DNA of 64,000 nucleotides from NCBI RefSeq assembly GCF_051020765.1, contig NC_134941.1, positions 9,734,001 to 9,798,000 on the forward strand. The letters are read 5' to 3'. Positions 1 through 11,720 of the stretch are shown here, piece by piece. The position numbers were made by a program, and so were the translations under genes. This stretch comes from Lasioglossum baleicum. Taxonomy: Eukaryota; Arthropoda; Insecta; Hymenoptera; Halictidae. Position 1 is the stretch's first letter; each line of letters opens with the position of its first letter. The notes beneath the pieces were generated by a model, which saw only the letters and a list, made by a program, of their open reading frames with translations, ran no database searches and was not told the DNA's origin.

Positions 1-538
1 GTTCATATTTCAGCATTCTGTAATTAAAAATAGAAAAATATATGAATAAATAATAATAAAGTTTACATATATAAAAAAAAATAAATTGCAAATATATGGT
101 TTACGCCCATATTATTGATAATGGCGGGAATGTTGATTAGTTATTTTGTGCAGCATGATAGTATTTGAAGTGTTGAATGCATAAAGCCACTTCACAATTT
201 TCACACTGATAAATTTTGTTTCTATTCTTTTCTTCCGGCTAGAGAGAAGGAGTAAAAGGGTCCTTCGGGCTTCTGGGCGGTGGGTTTCTTCAGTGGGTAT
301 GTCCAACCCTTAGTTTTATTTCGGAAGGATGAGCCCCACGCTACCCCTTCCCACCGACCGTCATCTGGAGGGGTGTGTGCGTAAAATGCACCCCCAATCG
401 CCCTAAAAAAACCAGCAAAATTGTGCGTATATATACGCAATGCTGCAAACGGGTTAAGAGTAGAAGTATATATAAACGATATTTGTTGCCATACTAAATT
501 AATATTTTCTTATTGACCTCTCCTACAGAACTTGTTAG

Positions 539-1002
539 AGGAGCTTGCAAATGGCACGGGATCAGTTGAGGGCTGCCGTGAACGTGCTCTTAAATTATAC
601 ACGTCTGGAAACGCGGTGCACGTACGAAAATGTTCAGTTTAGTTCCGGACCCGTGCAAACGGCAGAGATCTGTATGACAGATGTGCTGCAAAGTAAAAAA
701 CTCGCTTTCCCAACGACGATCGTGGAGGTCACGTTTGATAACAGCCGGAAGCTCCACCGGCGTCCAATAAAAATTCGGAAGCCCGGTAAGTAGCAAGCAG
801 AGCAGGACAAAGAACACTGTGAAAGGATCGTAAATGTTCCTTGGAACCCCCGAACGACGTATTTATGCCCCAATAAAACTTTCTTCTAGCCGGCTTTCGG
901 TCAAGGTCGTCGTACGCGAAGCGAGGAAAAAGGCAAAAGAGAAAGAAGGGTGGATCCTGGATTGAAAAGTGGCGCGTGCCTACTCCGCGGGGCGCCTGCT
1001 AA
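539..1002 (+). CDS. Possible last two exons of an unrecognised gene
   Basis: An open frame at 539-785 ends at a consensus donor (GTAAGT at 786). It joins in phase, after a 104-nt intron, to an acceptor (TTCTTCTAG) at 889 and an exon running to a TAA at 1,000-1,002. The joined tail would be about 119 codons, including the stop, with a strongly basic stretch in the second exon (AKRGKRQKRKKGG). The frame requires an acceptor at 538 (GTTAG). A stronger-looking acceptor ends at 528, but it leads into a frame that stops at 649-651. In that alternative the AATAAA at 871-876 would be a poly(A) signal in the last exon. I recognise no domain in either reading. Any upstream exons would lie outside the window. 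Confidence 0.3.
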
Positions 1003-1390
1003 ATATTTTGGAAATATTGACCGAGTCCCCTAAATCGCTAGTCGAAAAGATTTATGCTGGTCCTGGCTCGTTCACTCTCTCGACCCACCAACCCAGTTTA
1101 CTTTCTATTCGACTTCTGCACAAAGAAGCTTGTACGATTCACTCCAAGGACACGGAACCCTATGCACACCAGCGAGTCCTTTCCCTTGAAAAAGGCAGCT
1201 TGTGAAGAAACGAGCCCTTCCTGTCTCTCAGCACCTTCGGATTCTCTCGATTTTATGTTCTTTCGGAACAGAGGTGATGATGAACTTCCTCAGGATTCAA
1301 GGATTCGGTTCATTCATTCTTAGTCGGATATTACAAGATTTATGCATTTAGGATAGAAATGAGTAGCTGCAATTTTGTGGAAGTTCAACG

Positions 1391-1500
1391 ACGCGGGAAA
1401 ACGTGGACCAATCAGGGCGCGGCCAACGGCGACGCCTCGCCCTATTGGCTAGAGCCGCGCGCTATTGGTCCGAGGTTTTCGTGAATTACACCGGAAGAAT
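1391..1500. promoter_or_regulatory. Promoter-like block: E2F-like site, three CCAAT boxes, ETS site
   Basis: This GC-rich stretch contains GCGGGAAA at 1,393-1,400 (reverse complement of the E2F consensus TTTCCCGC), CCAAT at 1,408-1,412, two inverted CCAAT boxes (ATTGG) at 1,444-1,448 and 1,464-1,468, and CCGGAAG (ETS-like) at 1,491-1,497. Multiple NF-Y boxes plus an E2F site are typical of housekeeping or cell-cycle promoters. No matching coding exon is recognisable on either side, so the target gene and direction are unknown. Confidence 0.4.
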
Positions 1501-1510
1501 CACCTCAGGA

Positions 1511-3159
1511 GTAACGTCTTTCCTTATCCGACACTCTGACACAAGTCAGTCAATTAATTAATGTCGTTCAACGTTTTACGCTAAATTATTTGGTATTATT
1601 TTTTAAAAAATGTGCTCAACCTGATAATATGAAACGTGATGTAATTGCATCATTGCATTTTTTACGTAGACTTTGGAGGCAGATTCAAGGGTTAAGGGGG
1701 AGAAAGCGGCGAAAACTGTGTCGGACGGGCCCGAAGAGAGCGGGTGGACATTTCGTTGACAAAACAGTGTCCGGGATAGTCACAACAAACTCCCCGGGTG
1801 AGGCGGAGTAATCTGGGAGAATCGGGAAGAGGTCGATTCCCAGGAGGCCTCCTTTCAGGACACGGTGTCACGCCGTCGTAGATTCCCTCGTTCCCGGATT
1901 AGCTATGGGCCCACCTCCTGGGCGAGGCTGCTCGTTATCCTGTAAGCACGGCACGTCAAAATATTGTGTCAAGGACACTCGACCATTGTCGGACCCGAGT
2001 TACGGGACGGAATGCCACGCTTTCGGCCCGACACGTGATGCCGGGACATTACCCGGCGACAAGCGACGTCGATTAGAACCTTTCAGGACTCCGTCTTCGA
2101 GGAAGACATTGTCGAACGCTCTGGCATTTGCTGCTTCGATAACGCCTAAGGTAGCTCGATAATAAATTATTCTGTTCGTAGATTAGGGGTCGAAAGGAAA
2201 CGGTAATGATCGAGGAATTTGTTAGAGAGCTGCAGTTGTAGCTCGTAAATTTTGATTAGTATTGTGCTGGTCATCTTCTTGCAAACGCACTTGTTACTTG
2301 GGGAATTATATTTGAAAAATTTTTAGGGGTTGCAAGACTTTTCAGAAGAACAGAAATGATTACATTTGGAAAATTGGGGAGGGTTTGTTAGATTTTCTAC
2401 AGAAATAGAAGTGATTATACAAAATTGGGGGTAGTGAGATTTTCCAGAAAAATAAGATTCAATTTTTCCAGACAAATTTAAAGTAGCAAGGGCTACTTTC
2501 AGTTTAGCTCTCGGTAGGGAGTTTTGGAGCTTTGAGAGATTTTGCCGGAGGAAAATTGGGTTCAGGGGATGTTGGATACAGCACTGTGGCCTCCTTATCT
2601 CTCTGTTGAACCCCCAGGGCAGGGGATGAAACGAAGGTCCGTACGTTCGCGGGCACATAATAGCCAAGATGGCGGCACGCACTGTTATCACTCGTTCAGA
2701 GGGTGTATGCCAACCCAATTGGATTGGGTGGCAGCCAATACGGCGGGTCTCGTCAGCGATATCATCGCCCTCCGGCCTTTCCATTTTCTGAAAGAACACC
2801 CCCAGAAAAGATTCCCGCAATCGATCTACTACAGGGATGGCCGAATATCGTCTGCCAGGCGCGTAAACATCGCTACTGCTTCATTCCCTCCATTCCGTCA
2901 CGTTCTGTTCAGAATTTCTAATCAACGCCAAGTACCCTCCCCTACAATTTCATTCAATTTTTTGTTCGCATTGGAACGAGTTAACCGTACATCCCTTATA
3001 TTTCAAGCTTAGCACTTAATTAACCCTCATACATTGTTAAAAAATTGTTGCAAAAACGACGTTACTATAGTCTTCACTCATTTCCGGTTTTCAGTTTAAT
3101 TTGACCAATTATTTTTTTTTGTAGTCCCATATTTTAACCACTTTCCACAATGATCATTA
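1511..3159. other. Non-coding stretch, no supported gene
   Basis: Moderately GC-rich DNA with overlapping open frames on both strands, including 2,542-3,012 (+) and 2,323-2,820 (-), none resembling a known family. A YY1/Pho-like motif (AAGATGGCGGC) occurs near 2,667. It could hold the 5' end of a transcript driven from the promoter-like block upstream, but I see no splice-supported exon. Confidence 0.4.
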
Positions 3160-3353
3160 GACTGCGGATGTTTATGCAATTTTGAATTTTTGTAGACAAA
3201 TTTCAAGAAAGTGATACCATATAAAATTCTATTTTCATTGGTAATAGCATTTGTAGATCCAAAATAAATAAAAATCGTACTACATTCTGTTGAATTTAAT
3301 ACTCCAGCAATTTTTGAAAATTTTTATAAGCCACGAATGCATAAAAATCCGCA
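3160..3353. mobile_element. Diverged copy of the GACTGCGGAT MITE family
   Basis: The left end carries TAGACTGCGGATGTTTATGC near 3,160. About 190 bp later the region ends in a decayed inverted copy (GCATAAAAATCCGCAC near 3,338-3,353). Length and ends match better-preserved copies at 8,539-8,739 and 42,171-42,371. There is no coding capacity. Confidence 0.5.
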
Positions 3354-5100
3354 CAGAGAGAGAGAGTCTAGTGATCTCATTTTATTCAATTAATAATAAA
3401 TTTATTGAATTACAATTTTATTTAGTCAGAATCAATGAAAAATCCGTAGTAAGTTGTCGAATAAGTGTATAATAATTGCATCGTGTTTCATATGGTTCGT
3501 TTTATGCCGAACTGTTTGCACGTGGAACATAACCAGAAAATACTCGAGACATCGAAGGTTCGGATAATCGAGGCTACACTGTAATTCATCGCGAGGGATA
3601 CACTCGAGAAAGGACATCGACATTTTACAGCGAGATGAAAGAATAGCTTCTCCTTATTTACGGCAAAGCATGATAATAGCACGGATGATGGGAGCACCGT
3701 TCCTGGGAACAAGTAGATTCGAAGTAACCATGGCGACGTCGCCGTGGCCATATTGGTCCTCGGCCAACTATCGATAATAGGAAAGATAAGAGTCAACCCC
3801 TGGGATATTTTATCGTTCCCGAAATGGCGACCATGAGTCTCTCGACGTCCCGAACTAACCCCTGTGTGTGTTCGCCTAACAGTCTGCTTCTTGCAACCCC
3901 GACAACTATACTCCGCGTCCAGCTATCGAGTCCCGATTCTCGTTCATTGATAATGCTGCTCCTGTAATATAGTTTCGCGTCACTGCGCTTAGGCAACCCG
4001 ATAAAATCGTTCACGATACCCTCTGGACAGCGACCCCCCAAACTCGGCCAGCAAAGTTGCTGTCGAGGAACCAATGGCGATGCTCGATGAATTTGGAATT
4101 CTGAGAGCTTCGATATTAAAGCTCGAATAGTGAATAGCTAATAAAGAAACACAATAATTATCTTTTAAATCAGAATTTCAGAAGTTGTTACCAATTGTTT
4201 CCCTTTAATCTCAATGAGACTATTATAAATTTGTAAGTATCAATAAATTTCAGTAAATAAATATTAGAGTCGGAACATAATGGGAAAATATTTAACTAAG
4301 AAACTCGCACGTGGACGACCAGGTATAGCACTCGCAACGAACTCCGATTATTCCAGGTGTTCATAGAGAAGGCATCCACGTGAAAGTATCGTCGATGTTC
4401 GAGAGGGTAGTTTTCTTTCTTTTCGCTCCTCCGGTGAAAACTCCGTGTACGGTTGGCAAGCGGTCGCCATTACGTGAAATAAATGCGAGTTAATTAAAGG
4501 GCGGAAGCAATTACTTGCGAATAAATCGCGGCCGTTAATCCGTTATAGCGCAGACAAGTGAAACTTCTCTCTCGCCCCCTGGCACCCCCTCGCCAGGCTC
4601 ACCAGCAACCCCCTCTCGCAGGGGTTTAAATGCGAGGATAGGGATTTGCGAGAACGACGCCGACGTCGGGGCGCGTTCGCATAATTGGCTCTGAACGCCG
4701 CCACCTGCGTCCCGACGCCGCAGCCTTACGTGCCTCCTATGTCCAAGGTATACATATTCTATTATACAAGGTGTCCCGCCTAACTTCGGCATCCTATAAA
4801 TGTATTCCTCTCTGTATCTTTCGCGGCAGCAACGTTTTCTCACGATCATTTCTTTTCGTTTAAACGGGACGATATAATTGCAAGTCTTCTGCAATTAATA
4901 CATTGCGAACGAGGATTGTTTAAAACATTCTGTATTTTTCTTGAGAATCTTACATGTAATTCTTTCGTTGTGTAAAAAGTGAAAATGTTCAATGATGTAT
5001 CGACTGATTGTAACATTATCTGTCACGAAGAACAGATTAAATCCTTGGCTACGACTTGGACGAGATATCTCGCGGCTCTTTTCACTAGAGTAAGCTATAA
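3354..5100. other. Non-coding stretch, no supported gene
   Basis: AT-rich and GC-rich segments alternate. An imperfect palindrome, CCATGGCGACGTCGCCGTGG, lies at about 3,729-3,748. The open frames on the minus strand (3,488-3,796, 3,793-4,074 and 4,535-4,894) show no family motif and no coherent splice structure. Confidence 0.4.
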
Positions 5101-5812
5101 TTAATTTCGGGTACCCGAGCCTCAGGTCAAGGGGATCTCGAAAGTTTACAAAGTTCGGGTACCCGAAGTTAAAGTTGTGGTAAATCTGCGGTCAAATCAG
5201 CGTTTAGTAAACGGTGTTTACTACAAATCGAAATATTATTACAGCCGATGATTGGACATCTTAACCCTAATTAGCACTCCAGTCTAGTGATTCATATATT
5301 ACACCAACAACTCCAGCACTATACAGTAGCGCGTTATAACTAGTTGAGGCCTTCGGCAAAGTAGAATTTCGGGGCCCCTAACCCCAACTAAATAACTTTA
5401 TGAGAAAAACGTAGAATTTGGATCTTGGTCCATGGTGTGTGTTCGAGGCCCCCTTTTACTTGAGGCCCCGGGCATTTGCCCAAGTTGCCCATAGGGTAAT
5501 ACGCCACTGGCATTTTTTTAGTAAGCAAAACAATCGTGTCGCCGTAGCAGCGACAGTGGATGTAAAGTTCATATTTCAAATATCGCATCATCGGCGTAAA
5601 CGGAGTGCAAAGGTTTAATATGCACAGAGTTATTTGTCGCTGCTTTTATCACAGATTCGCTCCAAATCTTTCGGGACCCCGATTCGACCCGACCCGATTA
5701 CCATTTCGGGTACCCAAACTTTATAAACTTTCGGGATCCCGATCCAAGCCCGAACAAATTTCCCGACCCGACCCAAACTCGAAATTTCGGGTACTCGCAC
5801 ACCCCTAATTAC
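5101..5812. mobile_element. Degenerate transposon remnant rich in GGGTACCCGA motifs
   Basis: Both sides of this interval carry clusters of TTCGGGTACCCGA and CGACCCGACCC motifs (5,107-5,172 and 5,668-5,800). The right cluster ends in GGGTACTCGCACACCCCTAA, a terminus often seen in degenerate insect DNA transposon copies. The middle (5,340-5,515) has a separate repeat-like section rich in GGCCCC/GGGGCC. No transposase frame remains. Assignment to a superfamily is not possible by eye. Confidence 0.4.
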
Positions 5813-8455
5813 AATGTAAGAAAAAATGTAAAATTTTATTAGACTTTCAATGTAAGAAATACATTGCCTTCACTGCCCGGTAAGTGACATTTAGCTAAAC
5901 ATAGAAAAACAGACTTGCGAGATATCTCGTCCGTGATGTCGTACGAACGGTATTGAATCGCGAGATGTCTCGTCGATGGTAGCCAAGGGGTTAAAGATGA
6001 ACCGAAAATTGTTACAAGACATTTGCAATGACCCAATGTGACATAGTGTGCTTGATAAATTCGCGATGCTGTGAGCACGATGCTCGCATCGGTTGAAACG
6101 TTTCAAAGAGCAGTTTCAGCTAACTGAGATTCAGGGTGCGTGTCTAACACGTCGGTACCTCGTAGACAATGCAGAGCCAGGGTCTTGCCAACATTGAGAC
6201 GTTCCTACTGTAATTTACGAGCGCCTGTTTGCCGACAAAGATTGCGGGTGGCTCTTGCGAAGCCGAAGAGGCTGCCGGAAAATGCTGCTGTGCTGGGAAA
6301 TCGGCGTTCGTCACGGTCACCGTTTGAACACGATCTTACTGTGCATTATTGCCGATCATACTTCCATGAGCAGTAGAAAGTTCGACGAGAGAACGTCGAC
6401 GATTCGCAGCTGCACTCGGGAGACAAATCGCTTCTCGACGATGCATCAACAATCTATTCTACAACCATCGTTTTGTCAATTTCGGAAAATTGTCGTCAGC
6501 GAAATGAAATTCCTGCACTTGCTTGTTTTCGAATTTCTGTTTTGCATGAAGATTCGCAAATAGAAAAATATGTTATGATTAAAAATAAAAATTGTCTTAT
6601 CTCTTCTTTTAATTTTTTTTTAGAAAAAATCATATAATGACGTCTTCAATTTTTGAAATTCCCCGACAACTTTGAATTTCATCTACTCAATTTTGCTATA
6701 AATGCACAAAGATCCGCAGTCTAGTTACGATCCATAGTAAAATGGGGAATAGTTTATTTCTAGTTCGTGTACGAAGCTAGAAATTATTTGGTCGGATGGT
6801 TTCCAGTTAACGGAAAGCTAGAAATTATTTGTAGAAGTTGAAGACAATCGTGATAAACAATAATTGGCGATGAGTCGCAGATGATTTATGCGCAAGTGTT
6901 ACCTGAGGGAAGAGTAACTTCAGGTAATAGGGCATTCAGTAGCCAATTGGAAAGTTGATTTTTCGAAGATGGTGGACGGCCTTGGCGACAAAGCTGCAGG
7001 TACAGGAAGATGATCTATACTGAGGCCTCTGTTCACCGGAGAAAACGACTTCTCTCATTCACCGTCATAAAACCGCATTGCAACGCATTTGACGAGGGAG
7101 TTCCTTGCCGACTTCGGATTTTTCGGTCCGGGAAGCGAACGCGAGTTTCCAGCACCCAAGCCATAAAACTGCAGCGGTTGCTATAATTGCGCACTATGGC
7201 CAAAGGGAAGCGTCAAACGTGGACCTCTGAACCGACGGATCGCTTCGGAATGACGATGTCGTGGCAAATTGGAGGATTGCGGAGTTGTAAAACGGAAAGT
7301 GCAAAATAACTACGTTTCGAGCTGCTTAATCAAATTGAGGTACGTTGTCGAAAAACATGAACAATCTGGGAAAATGTGGCGAATATTCGTAATCAATGTT
7401 TCATAAAAATAAAAATATCGGTCCCTATGGGTTTCAAAAATCCTTATATGAATTCTTAACTAAAAATTCGGAACACAGTTTAATGAACTTTGATCTGGGT
7501 AGAAATGCACGAAAGAAAAAGATGTGCGCTGTTTAAGGAGAAGATCGGATTACCATTTTTTCGCTTTTTTTTTCTTTCAAATAAAGTCGTAAAAAGTCAT
7601 CTAACTCATGTTTTTGCTAATATAAAACAGAAATTCTACGAGCACTGAAAAATCGCAAGTGATCGTAGAAAAAAATGTCATAAATCTTATTCTAAACGGT
7701 AAAAGATTGGCTTTCATTTTCCCTTAAGAAAACGAAATGATTTTCCGAACGACCTTTGTGCGAGGATGTTACACGTCGGATGATCGCTCATCAACGAAAG
7801 TGTTAATTCGCGGTACGTGACAGCATGACGTTTGCAACGAATAAGCGGAAAGCAGCAAACACCGTTTCTAGCAGCACGAGCATTTAACGATACAGAGCAC
7901 CTATGGGCAGCGGCACGTGCTGACATATGGGCTTTAGGGCTTTGCCCGGTATCCAGCAGTCTCTTTGCGGGGGTGGTAAATGGGGTGTCATCGTGTTAAA
8001 TGGCCCTGATGCCCGCGGATCCATTCAGGGCATGCCTTTACCGAGTCTCGAAACCAATTCTTGTGGCTAATTTCCACCGTTTATACGTTTAATTGCCCTT
8101 TCAAGCCACCTGGACTACCCGGGAACCGCAGAATGCTCGAAATCACTTTATTTGATGGAACCTCGAATTGTTGCTTTTATTGATCCTTCAAATCTATCGA
8201 TTTTCACCCCCGCTGACGACGGAACGTTCACTTCGGGTCAGAAGTTTTTCAATATCGTAGCACTTTTATTCTCAGAGGGGTTGGTGAGAGCTATTTAACA
8301 TTTTGGAGAATTAATCCATATTTTACTAACACGCTAACATACTTTTTTGTTGAATAATACTTTAATCTTGTTGTCTAATATAATTTAATTTTATATTTAT
8401 TCGTAATCTCTTTATCTAGAAATTTTTCGGAATTTAAAATTTATTATCTAATTAA
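5813..8455. other. Non-coding stretch with one MITE end
   Basis: No gene recognised. A single right-end fragment of the GACTGCGGAT MITE family (ATGCACAAAGATCCGCAGTC) lies at about 6,700-6,722 with no clear partner end. Short frames at 6,140-6,376 and 6,255-6,563 (+) overlap in different frames and look random. Confidence 0.4.
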
Positions 8456-8842
8456 TAAACTGCAGATTTTTATGCATTTATAGCAAAATTGAGTAGATGA
8501 AACTCGAAATTGTCAATATATGATTTCTCTTTTATTAATGGACTGCGGATCTTTATGCATTTATGGAGAAACTAGCTAGGTGAAATGTAAAACAATAAAA
8601 TATTAGAAAAATCTAACAATGGTGTTACGTCGTTTTCAATGTAAAGACGCCATTAAGGGATGAAATTAATTTTTATTTAACTCCTGCTTCCCACAAATGA
8701 TGCAGAACATTTTTATTTTGCATAAAGATCCACAGTCTATTCGTTAAGATCATTAATAAGGGAAGAAATAACATTCAACTTGGTTTCTATTTCTTGCAAT
8801 CGATGCAGACAATTTTTATTCTGCTTAAAGATCCGCAGTCTA
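8456..8842. mobile_element. Nested MITEs: one copy inserted inside another of the same family
   Basis: Two left ends (8,456 TAAACTGCAGAT; 8,539 TGGACTGCGGAT) are followed by two right ends (GATCCACAGTCTA ending at 8,739; GATCCGCAGTCTA ending at 8,842). The inner unit is 201 bp, the same length as the solo copy at 42,171-42,371. Removing it leaves an outer unit of about 186 bp. Terminal inverted repeats of roughly 20 bp bounded by TA suggest a Tc1/mariner-like non-autonomous element. The more diverged outer ends fit an older insertion. Confidence 0.7.
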
Positions 8843-10318
8843 TTAATTAAATTTCATTCATTCATAATGTTGTGAATCTTCAAGAGTTTTACGAGGGTCG
8901 AAAGGGTTAAGTAAAAGAACTATTTCGAGCAGCGTTGTGTTTGAAAGGTATCCAATGGCTGTATCATGTGTATCTACATCGAACAGCCTCCCCAACGCGA
9001 ATAGGATAACGGAGGATTGGTCGAAATCAGCGGATTCACGAATTCTTTCTTATTCCGTCCTAATTCGAGGGAACGACCGTCGTAAAACGAATCAGAGGGG
9101 TATCATACCTCGGAATTCCTCCTCTCGATTACCCTCTGGACGCTCGTTTTTGCCCCGCCCTGCCAGATTCGGGGATGAAAGGAGGAAAATCTCGGAAAAC
9201 CAAGCAGGAAATCGTATCCCGTTGGAACACGGCCCTCCTCTCTCCCTCCGCCGCCTCTTGCACACACGAGACTACGTTTTCAGCGTTCAGCTTTTTATTG
9301 AGTTATCGAAACTACACCCGCGAGACAGATTTCCATGCTGCGTTCGAAAATTTTTCTAAAACGAGCTCCCGAGGACCTGTTCCAATAACGGGCAATTTCA
9401 TCGATCCGATTTTACGTGCTCGAATTGCCCGGGCCACCGAACAAACGAATATTTAAAACGTTTTATTGTTAACTCTCCTACAGCTCTATTTTATAGTCAT
9501 TTTAACCTTGTTACTATTATTCGGTTGCCAAAATATTTTTTAACATAATTAAAGCGGAAATGAGTGGAGGGAGGGCAGTCGTATTACAAAAATGATAATA
9601 ATCATATAATAATAATATAATTAATCTAAAAACTATTTTAGGAATAGTTTTTGTTTTTCCAACATAATTGAAATCAAGGATTAATTTTTCATTAAAATTG
9701 TAAAAGATGTAAATACGTTATAATTGTATTAGATATTAAAAAATTATTAATCCTAAGATTCCGCCCCCATCATAACACTAGAGGCGCCATCTACTCAAGA
9801 ATCCTTGAAACCACTGAAACTACATAATTTTCTTACCATACGAAAATCAAAATTTAACAATTTCTTAAAATATTTTCACATGAAGCTAAAGGACTGCATT
9901 CTACAATATCATCCAAATTAGTAGCAATAATATACAATTCTTTGGATAATCCTCCCTCTTCTTTCAGCGGGAAAATTAGCAAACGTTTAATTAGATATTA
10001 TTGCAGTATAAAAAGTAGAAGAAGAATATTTATTAATATTACACTAATTTTCCTTCTTTTAAAATGAATTGTGTTTTTAAGAAACATAAATTTGTATCAT
10101 CATCTACTGCAGAAAAAATATAACCTACCTTTAGAAATAACCTTTAGAGGTGCTTTAGAGACATTCCAAATTATATGACAAATTGTGAACTGCGAAACAG
10201 GATCACTAATAACACTAATAACCCATTCAAGTGGTTGATGCGGCAATAATTAATGTAAAAAAGAGAAAAGAACACTTTTTGTTATTGAATTTCTCGATTT
10301 CAAAAAGGCAACTGTTGC
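8843..10318. other. Non-coding stretch upstream of RpS18
   Basis: The GC-richer segment 8,937-9,456 holds overlapping plus-strand frames (140 and 93 codons) with no recognisable family. From 9,460 to 10,318 the DNA is AT-rich, with no repeat or gene that I can name. Confidence 0.4.
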
Positions 10319-10408
10319 TGCCCTCTCTAGGCGAATAATTCCGGTTCCGGTAGGGTTAGGCAGGGTTAGGTCCATTAGGTCTCTTTCAGTGCCTGACAGA
10401 TTGGCAAG
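10319..10408 (+). promoter_or_regulatory. RpS18: RpS18 promoter and 5'UTR with TOP-like tract
   Basis: Upstream of the RpS18 ATG lie two ETS-like TTCCGG motifs (10,340-10,351), three TTAGG motifs (10,356-10,379) and a pyrimidine tract CTCTTTC at 10,381-10,387. A C followed by a pyrimidine run is the usual start of a 5' TOP mRNA, as expected for a ribosomal protein gene, so transcription probably starts near 10,381 and leaves a 5'UTR of under 30 nt. The exact start is inferred. Confidence 0.6.
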
Positions 10409-11693
10409 ATGGTGAGTTTCACACAGTGCTTACTAAAATCCTTATTTTACAACGGAATCTTCAATAAAATTTAGAAAATGTTATCTAGAACTCGTAGCGT
10501 ACTTCCTTATGTAATCGAATTTGAAAATATTTTTCACTATTTTACGAAAAATGGTATATTTGAGACATTGTTAACTTACCGCTCGATACCTCTATTCTTT
10601 TCTTATATTTCCCGAGTATATTTTAATATCGAACTTCATTATAAAAATATTGTACTGTTTTTTTTTATTAGATTCTTATTAATAACAAATTAGGATAAAA
10701 TTAGAGAAATTTTGTAGTCATAGGTGTGCTTATAGGTTAACTCATGTGTTTGTTCCGACGATAACAAACACGATTTTTACAGTAATTGTCGTGATTATTT
10801 AACATTTTAATTGTTTGTTTCAGTCGCTCGTAATTCCAGAGAAGTTCCAACACATTCTTCGTGTCATGGGCACGAACATTGACGGTAATAGGAAAGTTAT
10901 GTTCGCTATGACAGCGATTAAAGGTGTCGGTCGTCGTTATGCCAATATCGTGTTGAAAAAGGCTGATATCGACTTAGACAAACGTGCTGGAGAATGTTCC
11001 GAAGAGGAAGTAAGTATAACTTATAAATTATTTGTTTTAGATTTAGTTCCAACCTTCGTCTTCTTACTTTATTCATATCATGTCGAAGCACCTCTTTAAT
11101 TTCCTAATAAATTGTAGTGCACATGTCTAACAAAAATGTTCGTTTAAGGTTGAAAAAATTGTCACCATTATGGGCAACCCTAGGCAGTACAAAATCCCAG
11201 ACTGGTTCTTGAATAGACAAAAGGATATTGTTGACGGAAAATATTCACAAGTGAGTATCGCAATAACATTATACATATAATAACTATAATACAGTACCAA
11301 AGCATTATTCATGTTTACAGCAGTACAGCACGTCTTCACGACTAATCATATGAATTTTTATATCGGTTAGATGGTAGTCGTGCGAGAGGAACTGCACATC
11401 GGGTTGCTTGTTAACATTTATTTGGTTAACAGACATCCTGGCATTTATATAATAATAGTGTGCAACATTTAGTTTCATAGATATTTTTGTAGCATTTCGA
11501 AAAATAACATCTTGTTGAATTTTAGCTTACCAGCTCCTACCTAGACTCTAAACTTCGTGAAGATCTGGAACGTATGAAGAAGATTCGTGCGCACAGAGGT
11601 CTGCGTCACTACTGGGGTCTCCGTGTGCGTGGTCAGCACACAAAGACTACTGGTCGTCGTGGACGTACCGTGGGTGTATCCAAAAAGAAGTAA
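10409..11693 (+). CDS. RpS18: 40S ribosomal protein S18 (uS13), complete, 4 exons
   Basis: The gene encodes a component of the small ribosomal subunit head (uS13 family), which contacts the P-site tRNA and the bridge to the large subunit. Exons are 10,409-10,411 (only the ATG), 10,824-11,009, 11,149-11,250 and 11,526-11,693, with phase-0 junctions and consensus GT/AG borders. Joined they give 152 aa, the normal eukaryotic length. The start is MSLVIPEKFQHILRV, the helix-two-turns-helix region includes GVGRRYAN, the middle has NPRQYKIPDWFLNRQKD, and the basic tail ends TTGRRGRTVGVSKKK. The ATG-only first exon makes the start unambiguous, since ATG is directly followed by GTGAGT. Expression should be constitutive and TOP-controlled. 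It converges on the endophilin B gene. Confidence 0.98.
11334..11446 (+). ncRNA. Structured segment in RpS18 intron 3, weak snoRNA candidate
   Basis: Inside intron 3, CACGACTA (11,337-11,344) pairs exactly with TAGTCGTG (11,375-11,382), with a further inner stem. It is followed by AGAGGA (11,385-11,390), which fits an H-box (ANANNA). A second hairpin uses TTGTTAAC and GTTAACAG, then ACA. This order resembles an H/ACA snoRNA, and ribosomal protein introns commonly host these. However, the pocket-to-box spacing is not canonical and the second hairpin lacks a lower stem, so confidence is low. Confidence 0.2.
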
Positions 11694-11714
11694 TTTTATA
11701 TTTCTTTATTTAAC

Positions 11715-11720
11715 AATAAA
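11715..11720 (+). promoter_or_regulatory. RpS18: RpS18 poly(A) signal
   Basis: AATAAA lies 22 nt after the RpS18 stop codon, giving a very short 3'UTR typical of ribosomal protein mRNAs. TTTATT motifs at about 11,747-11,795 could act as AATAAA on the minus strand for the convergent endophilin B gene. Confidence 0.7.

Noticed and set aside
2542..3012. 156-codon plus-strand frame
   Set aside because: No domain, overlapped by a 165-codon minus frame of equal quality, no splice signals or family resemblance.
3725..3738. RFX X-box-like GTAACCATGGCGAC
   Set aside because: One mismatch to the core consensus and no associated gene or promoter.
8937..9359. 140-codon plus-strand frame upstream of RpS18
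   Set aside because: Sits in a GC-richer patch, overlaps another frame, composition looks random and no motif is recognisable.
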